64,000 nt of DNA. Origin: Branchiostoma floridae (Eukaryota; Chordata; Leptocardii; Amphioxiformes; Branchiostomatidae). This document shows, one piece after another, positions 1 through 10,157 of this stretch. The position numbers and the translations under genes were made by a program. The notes beneath the pieces are model-generated. The model had not been told where the DNA came from and did not search any database. It saw nothing but the letters and a program-made list of their open reading frames with translations. How positions within the stretch are numbered: position 1 is the stretch's first letter; the number at the start of each line of letters is the position of its first letter. The stretch is from NCBI RefSeq assembly GCF_000003815.2, contig NC_049996.1:1536833-1600832 (forward strand), written 5' to 3'.

Positions 1-15
1 CTAAAATGCCGAGAG
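1..15 (+). CDS. Tyrosine kinase exon (3' end only)
   Basis: The last 15 bases of an exon, read LKCRE in phase 0, followed by a good donor (gtaagt at 16). It joins in frame to the exon at 632. The sequence fits the hinge region just before the kinase insert. Confidence 0.55.
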
Positions 16-3000
16 GTAAGTCCTTCGAATAATTTGTATCTTCCTTCGGATTTCGTGAAGTAATAACATGACAGTAATGCTAAGGTTCACATCTCCGAGC
101 CTGATCCGGAGGGGCAGTTTGTAATAGGAACGAAATATTGACAACAAAACACACTAAACATATTAAACAACAAGTAGATAACAAGGTTTTCCATTTATCA
201 CAAGCATTTAAGATATCTAATGCAACCTTTAGCCGACTTTTCGGTGACTGTATGTCACTTTCCTCAGGGCAATACTCACTGCCTCTATTTCCCACTGCAG
301 CTAGCTAGATGTCGCTTCTAACAATGCGGGCCTATGAAATATTTTCTGTATTGTTAATTATTTTTTCAACCTGATGGCAATTATTTACAGACGTAAAAGA
401 ATGGCCATAAGCATAATTTTTTCTATTTATTGAGATTCTCCATATGCATATACAAAGACAATGGATGGTATGGCGGAACAGGTGTCAAAGACGCCTTTTC
501 TAAGCCGCCATACCGAAAAAAATTGTGTCTACTTCTTCATTTATGATTTTATTTGTTCTTGCAAACTTCTCGGTGGGGTTCCAGTTTGGAAATTTTACCG
601 TAGCATTTCACGATGACCTTTATTTCAACAGGAAGAGATGTCCGACAGTCCTCCAGATGGCATTTACGATTTCCAAACACTACAGATGTATCAGGTGGCC
701 AGACAGATCGCAAGAGGCATGGTAAGGCTCTGTGTGATAGAAAACCCCACCATCATACAGAACGTGGGACAGTTCATTAACCACTGCCTTCAAAGAAGAA
801 GTCAAACCCGACAATAGTATCCATAGTATCATGTAGTTGATTAGACACTAGCTTTATGTACCACCCTGATTACTTCTCTTAGTCCTTGTGCAATCAGCCT
901 TCGGGCATGATTTTGCAAATGAATATTACAGTAGAAGCCAGTTAATTGCACAACGGATCGGATTAACGCACACTTCCTGTGCAATTAAACGGCTTCTACT
1001 GTATATAATGAAAATATATACTTGTATATAAATTTTTATGCACCATTTTCGTGATAATTTTTTGATATGACATTTTCGTTGCTGCTATACTAGTAATACA
1101 CCTGGTGTTCTCTTGGTCATCATTCGTTTTTAAGGGACCGGTGGGCACTTTCCGGCCAGTTAATTTTAGTGACGCTGAAGAAGAAGTGATGGATGTCACT
1201 CAAAACGACCAGAAATAAATGTCCGTTTTTTTTATTCCTGTTGTAGAGACTGAATTGTATTACTCGTTTTGTGTGTGGCAGGGGCTTTATAGATACCTTT
1301 AGTCAATTTATTATTGCCGATTTTTACAGTTGGACATTAACGGAAGTTTCTAACCGTGTTTCAGGACCACATCGCCCGGTCCCGTTACGTCCACGGAGAC
1401 CTCGCCGCCCGGAACGTCCTAGTCGGGGAACACCTGAAGGTGAAGATTTCCGACTTTGGACTGGCAGAAGACATCTACAGCCGAGGTTACCGTCGGCAGG
1501 ACCGACTCAAGAAGGTACCGTGGAAGTGGATGGCTCCGGAGCGCCTACAGGATGGGACCGTCTACACCGCACAGAGCGACGTGTGAGTAACTGTTTACTG
1601 TCTCTCATCATATCCTGTTATGTATGGCATGGTCTACACCGCACAGAGCGACGTGTGAGTAACTGTCTACTGTCTCTCATCATATCCTGTTATGTACGGG
1701 ACAGTCTACACCGCACAGAGCGACGTGTGAGTAACTGTCTACTGTCTCTCATCATATCCTGTTATGTACGGGACAGTCTACACCGCACAGAGCGACGTGT
1801 GAGTAACTGTCTACTGTCTCTTATCATATCCTGTTATGTATGGCATGGTCTACACCGCACAGAGCGACGTGTGAGTAACTGTACATGTCTACTGTCTCTC
1901 ATCATATCCTGTTATGTACGGGACAGTCTACACCGCACAGAGCGACGTGTGAGTAACTGTCTACTGTCTCTTATCATATCCTGTTATGTATGGCATGGCC
2001 TACACCGCACAGAGCGACGTGTGAGTACATTTTTTCTATGCGATCAGAGGATTGAACTGGATCTAGAATAATAGTTTCTCCAAGCAGAGGTTTCGGGGGG
2101 GGTAGTAGTGGTCGGGATTTATTTCTTACAGCTGCCCCCTTCACCTCTGCCACAAAACAGAAAGCTTCAAGCCTTTTAAATGTAATTACTCTGACATATT
2201 ACAGATGATTTTTAACTAGGCGTGAAGTCTGTTAGTGTGGCGGTACTTTAGATATTCTACCCGAAAAGAGGCGGCCGTTAGAAATCCCATCTACTACATT
2301 GTTGCATCCTCCCCCATTGTTATTTATATTACATCGAAACCTCTGTTTTGAGAATAGAATAGGATGGATTCTAGGCTATTCCTAACCCATGACCAGCGCC
2401 AACGTAAGTTGGGAGATGGCTATGAGCAAATTTGTGATAAGGCCTTGAATCTGTGACGGGATACATAAACACTGACATTTATTCTCATTCACAGGTGGTC
2501 GTTCGGGATAGTGCTGTACGAGATAAGTACGCTAGGGGGCGACCCTTACCCTGACGTACCACCAGCCGAGCTCAAAGATCGTCTACAGGCTGGGCACAGA
2601 ATGGCCAAACCTGAGCGCTGTCCACCAGCCATGTAAGTATCATTTTGCGATAAACACTATTTAGTAGACAGTTTGTCAAGGGTGTGTACAAGAGCATTGT
2701 CCATATGTACTCTGCATGGCAGTGCCATTTTAGGTACTAATCTCCAAGCAGATCCCATGGTGTCATAGAATAGTATAGTATTCATTGTAGAGTGTTCATT
2801 GACAGCTTTTGATACCATCTTATGCCACCTTAGTATCTGCTTGGAGGTTACTTAGACACGACTTTCTTGTTACCAGAGATTGACAAGCTTGCATTATGGC
2901 ACTTCTCAACATAGAACAACGTTGATCTGTATGTTATGGAGTTAGTCTGTGTTTGTAGCTGTTTGTCAGAAGAGTGTCAGGAACTAAGTGAGTGGCAAAA

Positions 3001-3426
3001 GGTCATACTTATTGAAGTAGCAGGAAGTACCGTTCAGAGGAGGTAGAACTAGTCGTCAATTAGTAATGACAAACCCAGGTCAATGGAAGAGGCTATGTAT
3101 TTGCAGTTATATATTTTCAATATGCTAGTCAATGGACACATGAAATATTAACAACAATCCTATTTGAATCATCAATGAAAGAAAAGATGAAAAAGAAAAA
3201 CTCTAGATATTTCACGGAGGTGTAAGATCTTGGAACTCTTGTTTTTCCTGTGTACTACAGGTATGGCGTGATGACGCAATGCTGGAGTTGGCGGCCCAAT
3301 GAGAGGCCGACCTTCCGCCAACTGGAGCTCTCATTGGACAAACAACTCTCCTTCTACGGACCTGACTACGCCAGGGTAACACCAAGTTCATCCGCGGCAA
3401 CAACATCCAGGGCACCGCAAAACTAG
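1..3426 (+). CDS. Receptor-type tyrosine kinase, 3' part of gene (partial)
   Basis: The 3' part of a protein tyrosine kinase gene; the 5' end lies outside the window. Coding exons are 1-15 (partial), 632-721, 1365-1582, 2495-2632 and 3261-3426, and all phases agree. The joined protein has the hinge/insert region, a catalytic loop [11 protein letters not shown], an activation segment with two Tyr, [23 protein letters not shown], and the C-lobe CW..RP..RPTF motif. It ends about 35 residues after RPTF with no long tail. The motif set fits the FGFR/RET-like class of receptor kinases, which signal by phosphorylating Tyr on partner proteins at the plasma membrane. The extracellular part is not in the window, so receptor status is inferred. 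Arg of HRD is Gly and the usual PVKW is PWKW. Intron 3 begins with a 72-bp tandem array that duplicates the splice donor. Confidence 0.88.
632..721 (+). CDS. Tyrosine kinase exon: kinase insert and helix E
   Basis: Follows an acceptor (ttcaacag) and ends at gtaagg, phase 0 on both sides. It encodes a short acidic, Pro-containing kinase insert and then [13 protein letters not shown], the helix that precedes the catalytic loop in receptor tyrosine kinases. Confidence 0.85.
927..1003. mobile_element. Short TA-flanked MITE (CAGTAGAAGCC ends)
   Basis: A 77-bp inverted-repeat element within a kinase intron, ends CAGTAGAAGCC and GGCTTCTACTG, flanked by TA on both sides. A longer relative lies at 52811-52988. 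Confidence 0.75.
1365..1582 (+). CDS. Tyrosine kinase exon: catalytic loop, DFG, WMAPE
   Basis: Acceptor tttcag at 1359-1364. Encodes the catalytic loop [19 protein letters not shown], the activation segment and WMAPERL, ending ...AQSDV with the codon for V split after its second base. The donor gtgagtaa at 1583 is the first of seven near-identical copies. If a later copy were used, the frame would meet TGA directly after the first donor, so 1582 is the only exon end that leaves the kinase intact. Confidence 0.9.
1560..2022 (+). repeat. 72-bp tandem array duplicating an exon end and its splice donor
   Basis: Seven copies of GTCTACACCGCACAGAGCG-like sequence begin at 1560, 1632, 1704, 1776, 1848, 1926 and 1998 (periods 72, 72, 72, 72, 78, 72). 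Each unit holds the last 23 bases of the kinase exon plus about 49 bases of intron including the donor GTGAGT. Two sub-variants (tatggcatg or tacgggaca before the exon piece) occur, which suggests growth by unequal exchange. Six of the seven donors are surplus. Confidence 0.95.
2074..2355. mobile_element. MITE with CTCCAAGCAGAGG end (degraded)
   Basis: The left end TTCTCCAAGCAGAGGTTTCG and a degraded inverted counterpart (CGAAACCTCTGTTTTGAGAA) lie about 260 bp apart in kinase intron 3. Its ends match the family at 42024-42234. No clear target duplication remains. Confidence 0.55.
2495..2632 (+). CDS. Tyrosine kinase exon: C-lobe helix F
   Basis: Acceptor ttcacag, donor gtaagt. Completes the split Val codon and reads [22 protein letters not shown], then [10 protein letters not shown]. 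It ends after two bases of a Met codon. Confidence 0.92.
2738..2850. mobile_element. Foldback MITE (TAATCTCCAAGCAGA family)
   Basis: A 113-bp element with long imperfect terminal inverted repeats (TAATCTCCAAGCAGATCC / TATCTGCTTGGAGGTTA). The nine bases on each side (tttaggtac and cttagacac) match at 6 of 9 positions, consistent with a decayed 9-bp target duplication. Confidence 0.7.
3261..3426 (+). CDS. Tyrosine kinase terminal exon
   Basis: Acceptor tactacag. Reads [21 protein letters not shown], the C-terminal kinase helix and conserved Arg, then a short Ser/Thr/Ala-rich tail ending in TAG at 3424-3426. Confidence 0.9.
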
Positions 3427-4600
3427 CCTCCTTGGATAGCGTAAGATATCTTACCAAGAGATAATAGAGTCCACTATGGTATAAACAATCAATTGTGTTG
3501 TTATATATTTACCATCAATAGTTAGAGATGAAATTTAACAATATATCCAATGTGTTGGGAGGGTATCACATTGTTCAGTCGATTCAATTGTATTGGAAAA
3601 TTCATTTGGTTAAAATTTATTTGCAAAATTCAGCTTAATTTGAGATACATTTATGTCAAAATGATAATGTGCTGTCTAATCTCTATATATTTGTTTACAT
3701 TTATGATTTTCAAGAAAATGAAAGTTCATTGAAGTAAGATGCACATTTGCACTTGTGCTTGTACAATACATATTAGAATGCGATGTTAAAAGTACCAGTA
3801 GCTGATGTATTTTAGTCTAACATGACTAAAATGTATTCATTTCATCACATTGATTGAAACGTAAAGTAAAAAGAAAGACGTAGAACCCCTACTTTCCGAT
3901 CCTAATTTTTTTCAGGACCAGAAACGGAAATTGTCGATCATTTTTTACCTAGGCCTTAGCTAGTGTGTTCTATAGCTATATTTCTGTGCCATTCTTTATA
4001 ATGAAGTACGCACAAGCTTATTTGGTAATCCTAACGAAGGTAATCTTGAATGTCAGCCCCTGTGTCCAGAACACGAAATAAAGATTCATTTTATCAATCT
4101 GATTTCATGATTTGTGAATCTTGTCCTTTGATGTTAGTAGAATTCAATTCAGCCCCATTTATTTATTGTCAAATGCTTCAACAGCTCCATGTTTTGCGTT
4201 CCCTCATGGCAGGTGGTTGTAAAGCAATGTGTATAATGAGCCTGACTAAAATCGCGCTCCTAGCGGCCGGCCCTACAATTGCCGCCGCCCTAGGGGAGGG
4301 GGTCATTAACCTCAGCCAGTGATTATGTAAACACAGGCTATGTGTACATGTAGTACTACGTGTTTACTGGTCAAAGGTCGTCATGTGACCACAGGTAAGT
4401 CAACAGTCAGGTGTTTTACATGTGGTGTTTTATTCAGAACATCGAATAACATTTTAGTTTAAATCAGTGACTTAAGTTGTCTTTGCGAAGTGCCTGTCAG
4501 TTGAACTGCTTGGTTGTAGCACCGTTACATTGATCAAGACGGCAATCCTTTGCTGACTGGTATATGCAAGAGACAACCGTCTACAAAACTCTACTACAGA
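3427..4600 (+). other. Tyrosine kinase 3' UTR and intergenic DNA
   Basis: No coding potential recognised. AATAAA at 4077-4082 is the best poly(A) signal candidate for the kinase gene. The rest is AT-rich sequence leading to the start of the protease-like gene. Confidence 0.5.
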
Positions 4601-4715
4601 ATGTCCACTAGACATACCATGGGGAAGCTTGTTGTTGTTGTGTTGTTCTGCTTCCTTCTGGGGATTCACTACATTGCTAAGGCTGACGGCAGTTCGATAG
4701 TTTCTGAGGCAACAG
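4601..4715 (+). CDS. C1A-like exon 1: signal peptide
   Basis: Encodes a short basic N-terminus (MSTRHTMGK), a hydrophobic core and AKADG, a plausible signal peptidase site. Donor gtatgg, phase 1. Confidence 0.85.
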
Positions 4716-7700
4716 GTATGGAAACTGTTCTCCTTTTCTTAAAGTTTGATCATATTTTGTATCATATGATTTATGAGTATAGCTTCGAATCGCGGTGCAG
4801 GTCATTTAAAATTGATATGAAATCGTAGAGGCGTAACACAGAGTTCTGGGTTTAAATCCGTTGATATGCCGCCGTGTGTTATTTGGAAAAGCACTTTACA
4901 AGTCTTTTCTCACTTCACACAGGTGACAATTATTTTTTTTTTTTTTTTAATTTTTTTTCAATCTTTTTATTGATTTTTCAAATACAAGATACACATGTAA
5001 CAATCATACATAGAGCAATATTACTGAAAGGACATGTGGAACAAAAAAAAATAAATAAAACCAGAGAACAATGAGGATAACTTATAGAAGTGTACACAAA
5101 TGGATATAACAAGGAAATGATAAACAGAAATTGTACGATGTTATTCACTATGTTTTAACGATAAAGCTATTTTCCCCCATTTACCAAAGTGTTCTTTTAT
5201 CTTATCCATCCTTTTTGCTATAATATATTCTAGCCTCTGGAAGTATGACATATATGAAATAAAGGCTTGTAGATTAAGAGAGTGTTGACGGTTCTTGAAA
5301 ATAAAGTGTTTGCCAAGAAGGACAATTATATTGGCAGAAACTGGACACCGACAATTCAAATCACCAAAAATAACTTTGAAAAGGTTTAGATTTAAATGTT
5401 CCCCAGTATTGACGAAAAACCAGTCTTCTACTTGCATCCAGAAACGTGTAGCAACTCTACAATGAAAAAAGAGATGGAAGACTGTTTTTTCATCTTCATT
5501 ACAATATTCACATATGGGCGACTCCTTCAAACCCCAAGTGTGAAGGAGTCGCCCAAGGAGACGCTCCCCAGGTGACAATTATTACCTAGCTTAGGTTAGG
5601 GCCCTGCATGTGTTTGAGGAGGGCCACACCTTAAACACGTAAAACCTACCACACTCATCGAAAAGGGTAGAGGTTCTTCCTGATGTCATTGGATCAATCT
5701 GTGTAACTATATAAACGGAAATTGTGTTTGTAAACTTGTAAGACTCATTAGGACTTCAAATGATATCTAACTGTACTATATACTTTGTCTGACCCTTGCC
5801 TCTTCCTTCAAGACCTCAATGAAAAGCGGCATGCAGGCCGATTTGAGCTTTCATGAATAAACAAAGATTCAAACAAACAAACAAACAAACAAACAATCTA
5901 TCCAGATATGCTTGTGCTCTTCAGTACAAACCTGATGTGTTACACCACGAGTTGGTTTACCGGGTATATACTATGCAATACAGACAAATGCCTCTAGGAG
6001 GGCTACATGATATATTATCGCTAAATAAGCCTCATGTCTGATTAAATCAGAAGCTTCAAAATTTGCTTTCTTTCTAGACAGGGACCGCTTGTGGGAGGCG
6101 TGGAAATACTGGCACGGAAAGACTTACTCAACACAAGATGAAGAAAAAACGAGAAGAACCATCTGGGAAAAGAACATGGACGCCATCTTTGCCCATAATG
6201 CAGCGGGGAATAGTTATACTTTGGCCATGAACAAATATGGCGACCAGGTACATTATCCAATGTTTACGAGGGGCGGTCAATAAGTAATGCCCCTGACCCA
6301 CTTCCAGTCGTCTGATCTAATGAAATTTTGTATATGTAATGATTCATATCTTTATAGGTTATGTTGCAAAAAACAGCTCTGAACTAATTGTGGTTTCTGA
6401 TTTACTGGTGTTTGAACTGAGTCAGGTGCGAAATGGACCAGGTGTGAAATGGAACCAGTTGAGTGTCGCGCTGTGATCCGGTTTTTGTATTTGAAAGGAC
6501 GCACACCAAAGAAGACTTTTGATGAAATGAAAGAAACTTATGGTGATGATGCCCCATCATATGACCTTGTAAAACGCTGGCATCCTGAATTCAAACATGG
6601 CCGGAAGTCTGTGGAAACAGCTCCCAGACCTGGTCGTCCCTCTTCTGCCATTGATGAGGCATCTGTTGGAGGACCAACCTGGGGTGTCCTACAAAAACGG
6701 TGTCCAGAGCTGCATCAAACGATGGGAGAAATGCATAACTCTGGGTGGTTCCTATGAAGAAAAAGACCGATAACTGTGCCAAGTTTCATTAATCTCCTGC
6801 TATGGAAAATGGGTCAGGGGCATTACTTATTGACCGCCCCTCGTAGTTGGAGAAGACTACGCAATGGGATACGTTATTGAAAATTTGTTTGAAATCACCG
6901 CTTTAAGGGGGTGTAGTAAAGGAGAATTAAGAGATAGAGAAAACCAACAAATTCTGAAACGTGTTTTGCAACAATCATAAGACGTTTGGCTTGCATGTAA
7001 AGACATAATCATATCCGACACATGTCATTCTATCATACTTTTCGATTTCGATGATATACCTAATGCTAGCTCACCTTTATCCGCGGGGTAACCTTTATCC
7101 GTTTCAAAGACAGGTCATTTATGTATATCAGGTCGACGGACGGTGGTTTCAAAACTGTGCACAAAATATTACCATTTGAAACCGTTGATATTCCTGATCA
7201 TACATGGTTTATAAAAGCAACGGATATAGGTTACCCCGCGAATATAGATGAACTCCTGTATGTTATACTACATCAAAAAACGGAAAGTCTTTGAAAGCCT
7301 GTGTTAACTTGATATTAGTATTCAGTTTAACAATTTTTTTTAGTTTTGCGTATTTTCTCAGCTAATATTATTTGTCACATACAGTGCTTCCTTGTTCCGA
7401 ATGACAATAGATAAAACAGCTTGTTTGTTGCAATTTCTTCTTGAAATCGTAGGTAAAACTTCCCAGCAATACAAATATAATCGCAAACGAAGAATACTTG
7501 GATCGAAAGCGTCATCCCGTTGCCATGGGAACGTGTGGAGTGACCACGCCCCCTTCCTCCCTAGACTGGCGTACGAAGGGAGTGAGTACAGGTGTGAGGG
7601 AAGAGGGCCAGACTGGGAAGGTCATGCCTTTTGTACTCACAGGTGGGTGCAGCTGTCAATGTAAAGATTGTGGGAAGCGATGGGCCTATATTTTTTCTAC

Positions 7701-10111
7701 ATTTCATTAGAATATATGTCTAACTAGAGTTCCACGATCTCATAACTTCGCCAAAAGACTGTTCTTGTCATTTATCGCTATGGAATTGTAGCACTTTGTC
7801 ATTAGTTATACAAATAATGTCTTTATGTGCATACGTTTCTCTTTTTCCACTTGGATACTTGGATACTTTACTTAGCCCATTAGCTATCATACAAAATTTG
7901 TCACATGTTTGAATAGTCATATCATGGAACGGAGCGAGTTTATGAAATTTCCCTATTAATCATGCAAAGTAGAATCGTAAATTGCCAAATTCGCATCCAA
8001 TTATACCAAGCATCTTACTTAAGCTAGCTACATACCAAAACTCATGACGATCCACCAACTCCCAATTGAGTTATTCTGTGTCAGGTTCTCGGAAACTAAA
8101 AAGGCTCATACATGTTATTTAAGTTCCTGTAAATCTAGTGAACATTTGTAAAAGTTTTGGCAATGCAATTTTACAATCTGTAGAGGCCCTGGAGTGCTAC
8201 CACGTCATCAAGACCGGTCAGTCCGTCCAGTTGAGTGTCCAGGAGGCCATGGACTGCTGCAGTGATTCTACACTAGCCTCCGGGTTCGACTGCATCATCC
8301 ACCGGACCAAAGGGCTCTGCACCGCCGCCGACTACCCGAGACAACCCGCTGGGAACTGTAACGCCTTCTTCTGTCACGCTGCAGCAACTGTGAGTAATAG
8401 GCTAGCGTTTAACTAGCTGGTGTGTTTATGGGGTAGATTTCGTTCCATTTCGCACTTTCTGTACATTCGATTCCGTACCATTTCGCACTTTCTGTACACC
8501 CTTTACAACCAAGGGCATGGTGATATTCGTAGCCAGCTGACTACTTGCATGAACCGGACGCTACAAAAATACAAGATTACTATAGTGAAAGATTGTTCTT
8601 GACATTTAATTTGTTACGACAAAACCACTTGTCCATGGGCAGTATTGGTTCAATCACTCTGACCGAAGATCCAATCTATCGTTTCACTCCACGAATTCAA
8701 ATCTTTACGCACGTTTAAAGCACCTTTTTTAAAGATGTTTTTAAAATGAAAGTATGGCTTTACGTATGATATACGAAATTCAATGCTTTATGTGTGCTGT
8801 CTACGGCCGCGTGGCGCGTTGGTCACCCGATCCCTCGATCTCGGAAGTTAAGCAACGCGACGGTCCGGACAGTGCTTGGATGGGGGACCAACCAAGGACG
8901 TCCGGATTGCTGTAGCCTCACGAAGTTTTCACGAAATCGTCTTCCGGGAGGGACGTAAAACGGGGTCCCGTGCTCGAGGAGGTGCCTCGACCACGTTAAA
9001 CAGCCTCATTACTCATACTGGGTACCTACTGGCTGGCAAAATACACCAGATGATTATTATGATTATGATTATTATTAACTATCAGATTTCGTGTACCGTA
9101 TTGTTTGGTTAGTCTCACGGTGGGGTCCGAAGGTACGTAGCTCAATTTTGTCCGTTATGACTATGAAGCGTTGGTCATAAAACAGATGAATATTCATGGG
9201 AATGAACGTGTCTCTCATAAAATCTACTTGCTGAGCATATGATTTCGTCTGTAAGGTCAGTTGCCGACGTAAAAGGTAGATCTCCTTACTAAAGACTATC
9301 ACAGTTTTACTTGTCTGTTCATAACAGTGTAAGGCTACTGGTCACGTCATCAAGAACAATGAGACTGATTTGATGTGCGCGGTTACCATGACACCCACGG
9401 TGGTAGGTATAGACGCCAGTCAGACCTCCATGGCGTTCTACAGGTCCGGCATCTACCACGACTCCCGCTGCTCGACCTCTGACCTCAACCACGCCCTTCT
9501 CGTGGTGGGTTACGGGAGTTCTGGAGGAGTTGATTACTGGATCTGTCAAAACACCTGGGGTAAATTATCAATCTTTGAGTTTGCAGAATTAGTTAGTACT
9601 TACTGTCAGTAAGGCGACCTGTCGAGGGTTGATGTTTCTAACTTAGGGAGAAGACATGTTGTTCCTGTCATATTCATGAAACGCCTAACCTTAAAAAAGT
9701 AGCCTTCACTTCGGACATCGTTATGTGGTGAACATAAGGCGAAAATTGAGAAGAAAACAACTAAATGTAACAAAAAAAGGTAACAATTATAACCCAGTAC
9801 ACTATCGGCAAGACAGTAACAGTAACTTTCTAAACCTGATTAAATCGGGCTTATAGCGGCTCGCTCAACATCCAGCCAGCCAGTTACAGCCCCGGACAGC
9901 GGAGGTTGCATCGCACAGATTATAACTTTCTAAGGTCACGCAACTACGGAGGTTTGCGTTCTTGGAACTCTATTTCAGAATAATAAGACGTCTTTTTCGT
10001 CAACTGTTTTCTGTTTCTGCAGGTACAGACTGGGGCCTGGCAGGCTACATACTCATAGAGAGGGGGAAGAACATGTGCGGCATCGCCTCTCAGGCTTTCT
10101 ACCCGATCTAA
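4601..10111 (+). CDS. C1A papain/cathepsin-like protein, predicted inactive (Cys to Val)
   Basis: Six exons (4601-4715, 6078-6247, 7453-7642, 8184-8389, 9328-9559, 10023-10111) join to 333 residues, the usual length of a cathepsin L-type proenzyme. Order: signal peptide (~1-32, hydrophobic core [11 protein letters not shown]), I29 inhibitor prodomain (~40-95, ERFNIN-like pattern ending NKYGDQ), mature C1 domain from ~128. The active-site segment aligns without gaps to the family pattern NQGxCGSCW but reads EEGQTGKVM: oxyanion Gln is Glu146, the disulfide Cys is Thr149, the catalytic Cys is Val152 (codon GTC at 7621) and the next Trp is Met153. His282 ([10 protein letters not shown]) and Asn302 (QNTWG) are kept. 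The protein would be secreted or lysosomal, with a non-proteolytic role inferred. Start could be the Met at 4601 or 4619; an upstream in-frame ATG at 4550 gives a poorer signal peptide. Confidence 0.9.
4921..5583 (-). mobile_element. 5'-truncated non-LTR retrotransposon with target duplication
   Basis: Identical 14-bp repeats AGGTGACAATTATT at 4921-4934 and 5570-5583 flank the insert. A T-run beside the left copy is the poly(A) tail on the - strand. The - strand reads open for 145 residues (5578-5141), with [18 protein letters not shown], the zinc-knuckle that follows reverse transcriptase in many LINEs. Only the 3' end was inserted, into C1A-like intron 1. Confidence 0.85.
5141..5569 (-). 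pseudogene. LINE ORF2 C-terminal fragment (zf-RVT)
   Basis: The C-terminal part of a LINE pol protein: an RLLHTWGL motif, a CxxC...HxxxxC knuckle and a Lys-rich tail ending in a stop near 5141. It has no own start; it is cut at the left target duplication of the insertion. Confidence 0.75.
6078..6247 (+). CDS. C1A-like exon 2: I29 prodomain
   Basis: Acceptor tttctag, donor gtacat. Reads [14 protein letters not shown], then [17 protein letters not shown] and LAMNKYGDQ, which are the ERFNIN helix and the GNFD-like motif of the cathepsin inhibitor prodomain. Confidence 0.9.
6267..6843 (+). mobile_element. Internally deleted mariner-family transposon
   Basis: A 577-bp element with near-perfect 33-34-bp terminal inverted repeats starting CGAGGGGCGGTCAATAAGT, flanked by TA (6265-6266 and 6844-6845), as expected for Tc1/mariner. 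It sits in C1A-like intron 2. Confidence 0.93.
6449..6757 (+). pseudogene. Mariner transposase N-terminal remnant
   Basis: The frame reads [20 protein letters not shown], then [20 protein letters not shown] and PRPGRPSSA, the helix-turn-helix DNA-binding head and GRP linker typical of mariner transposases. The D,D-catalytic domain is absent and the frame is scrambled soon after the linker, so it cannot be active. Confidence 0.85.
7071..7250. mobile_element. Foldback MITE (ACGGATATAGGTTACCCCG arms)
   Basis: About 36-bp imperfect inverted arms (TCACCTTTATCCGCGGGG / CCCCGCGAATATAGATGA) enclose a GTCGACGGACGGTG core. A one-sided relative with the same arm and core lies at about 44031-44160. Confidence 0.7.
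7453..7642 (+). CDS. C1A-like exon 3: propeptide end and altered active-site segment
   Basis: Acceptor atcgtag, donor gtgggt. Carries [12 protein letters not shown], the mature N-terminus, and the segment where the catalytic Cys is Val. The frame is fixed by phase 0 from exon 2 and phase 1 into exon 4, so the substitution is not a frame error. Confidence 0.88.
8184..8389 (+). CDS. C1A-like exon 4: LSxQExxDC region
   Basis: Acceptor ctgtag, donor gtgagt. Reads [20 protein letters not shown] then EAMDCCSD, matching the family LSEQxLVDC motif. The Gly-Gly that usually follows is missing. Confidence 0.88.
8799..9078 (+). mobile_element. 5S rRNA-derived SINE (SINE3-like)
   Basis: The first ~120 bp follow 5S rRNA closely: GTCTACGGCC at the start, then GATCTCGGAAGTTAAGCA, CTTGGATGGGGGACC and TGCTGTAG at the end, which includes the internal Pol III promoter region. 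A non-5S body (GTAAAACGGGGTCCCGTG, GCCTCGACCACGTTAAA) and a 3' tail of ATTATG repeats follow. Such 5S-headed SINEs are known from fish and some invertebrates. It is not a functional 5S gene because the RNA ends do not pair properly and it runs into the SINE body. Confidence 0.85.
9328..9559 (+). CDS. C1A-like exon 5: His and Asn motifs
   Basis: Acceptor cataacag, donor gtaaat. Contains [22 protein letters not shown] (catalytic His position) and [10 protein letters not shown] (catalytic Asn position). Confidence 0.9.
10023..10111 (+). CDS. C1A-like exon 6: C-terminus
   Basis: Acceptor tttctgcag. Reads [20 protein letters not shown] then ASQAFYPI and TAA at 10109-10111, the standard C1A ending. 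Confidence 0.9.
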
Positions 10112-10157
10112 ACAAATGAACATGCATGTATACCAAATACGAATATACGAACAGTAG

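Noticed and set aside
1271..2071. 266-codon ORF with repeated [21 protein letters not shown]
   Set aside because: It is the off-frame reading of the 72-bp tandem array, open only because the period is a multiple of 3; the kinase exon uses another frame.
4550..4600. Upstream in-frame Met for the C1A-like protein
   Set aside because: It would put a long polar stretch before the hydrophobic core; starts at 4601 or 4619 give normal signal peptides and the usual family length.
8799..8919. Functional 5S rRNA gene
   Set aside because: Several stem positions are changed and the sequence runs into a SINE body and a simple tail instead of a T-run terminator.
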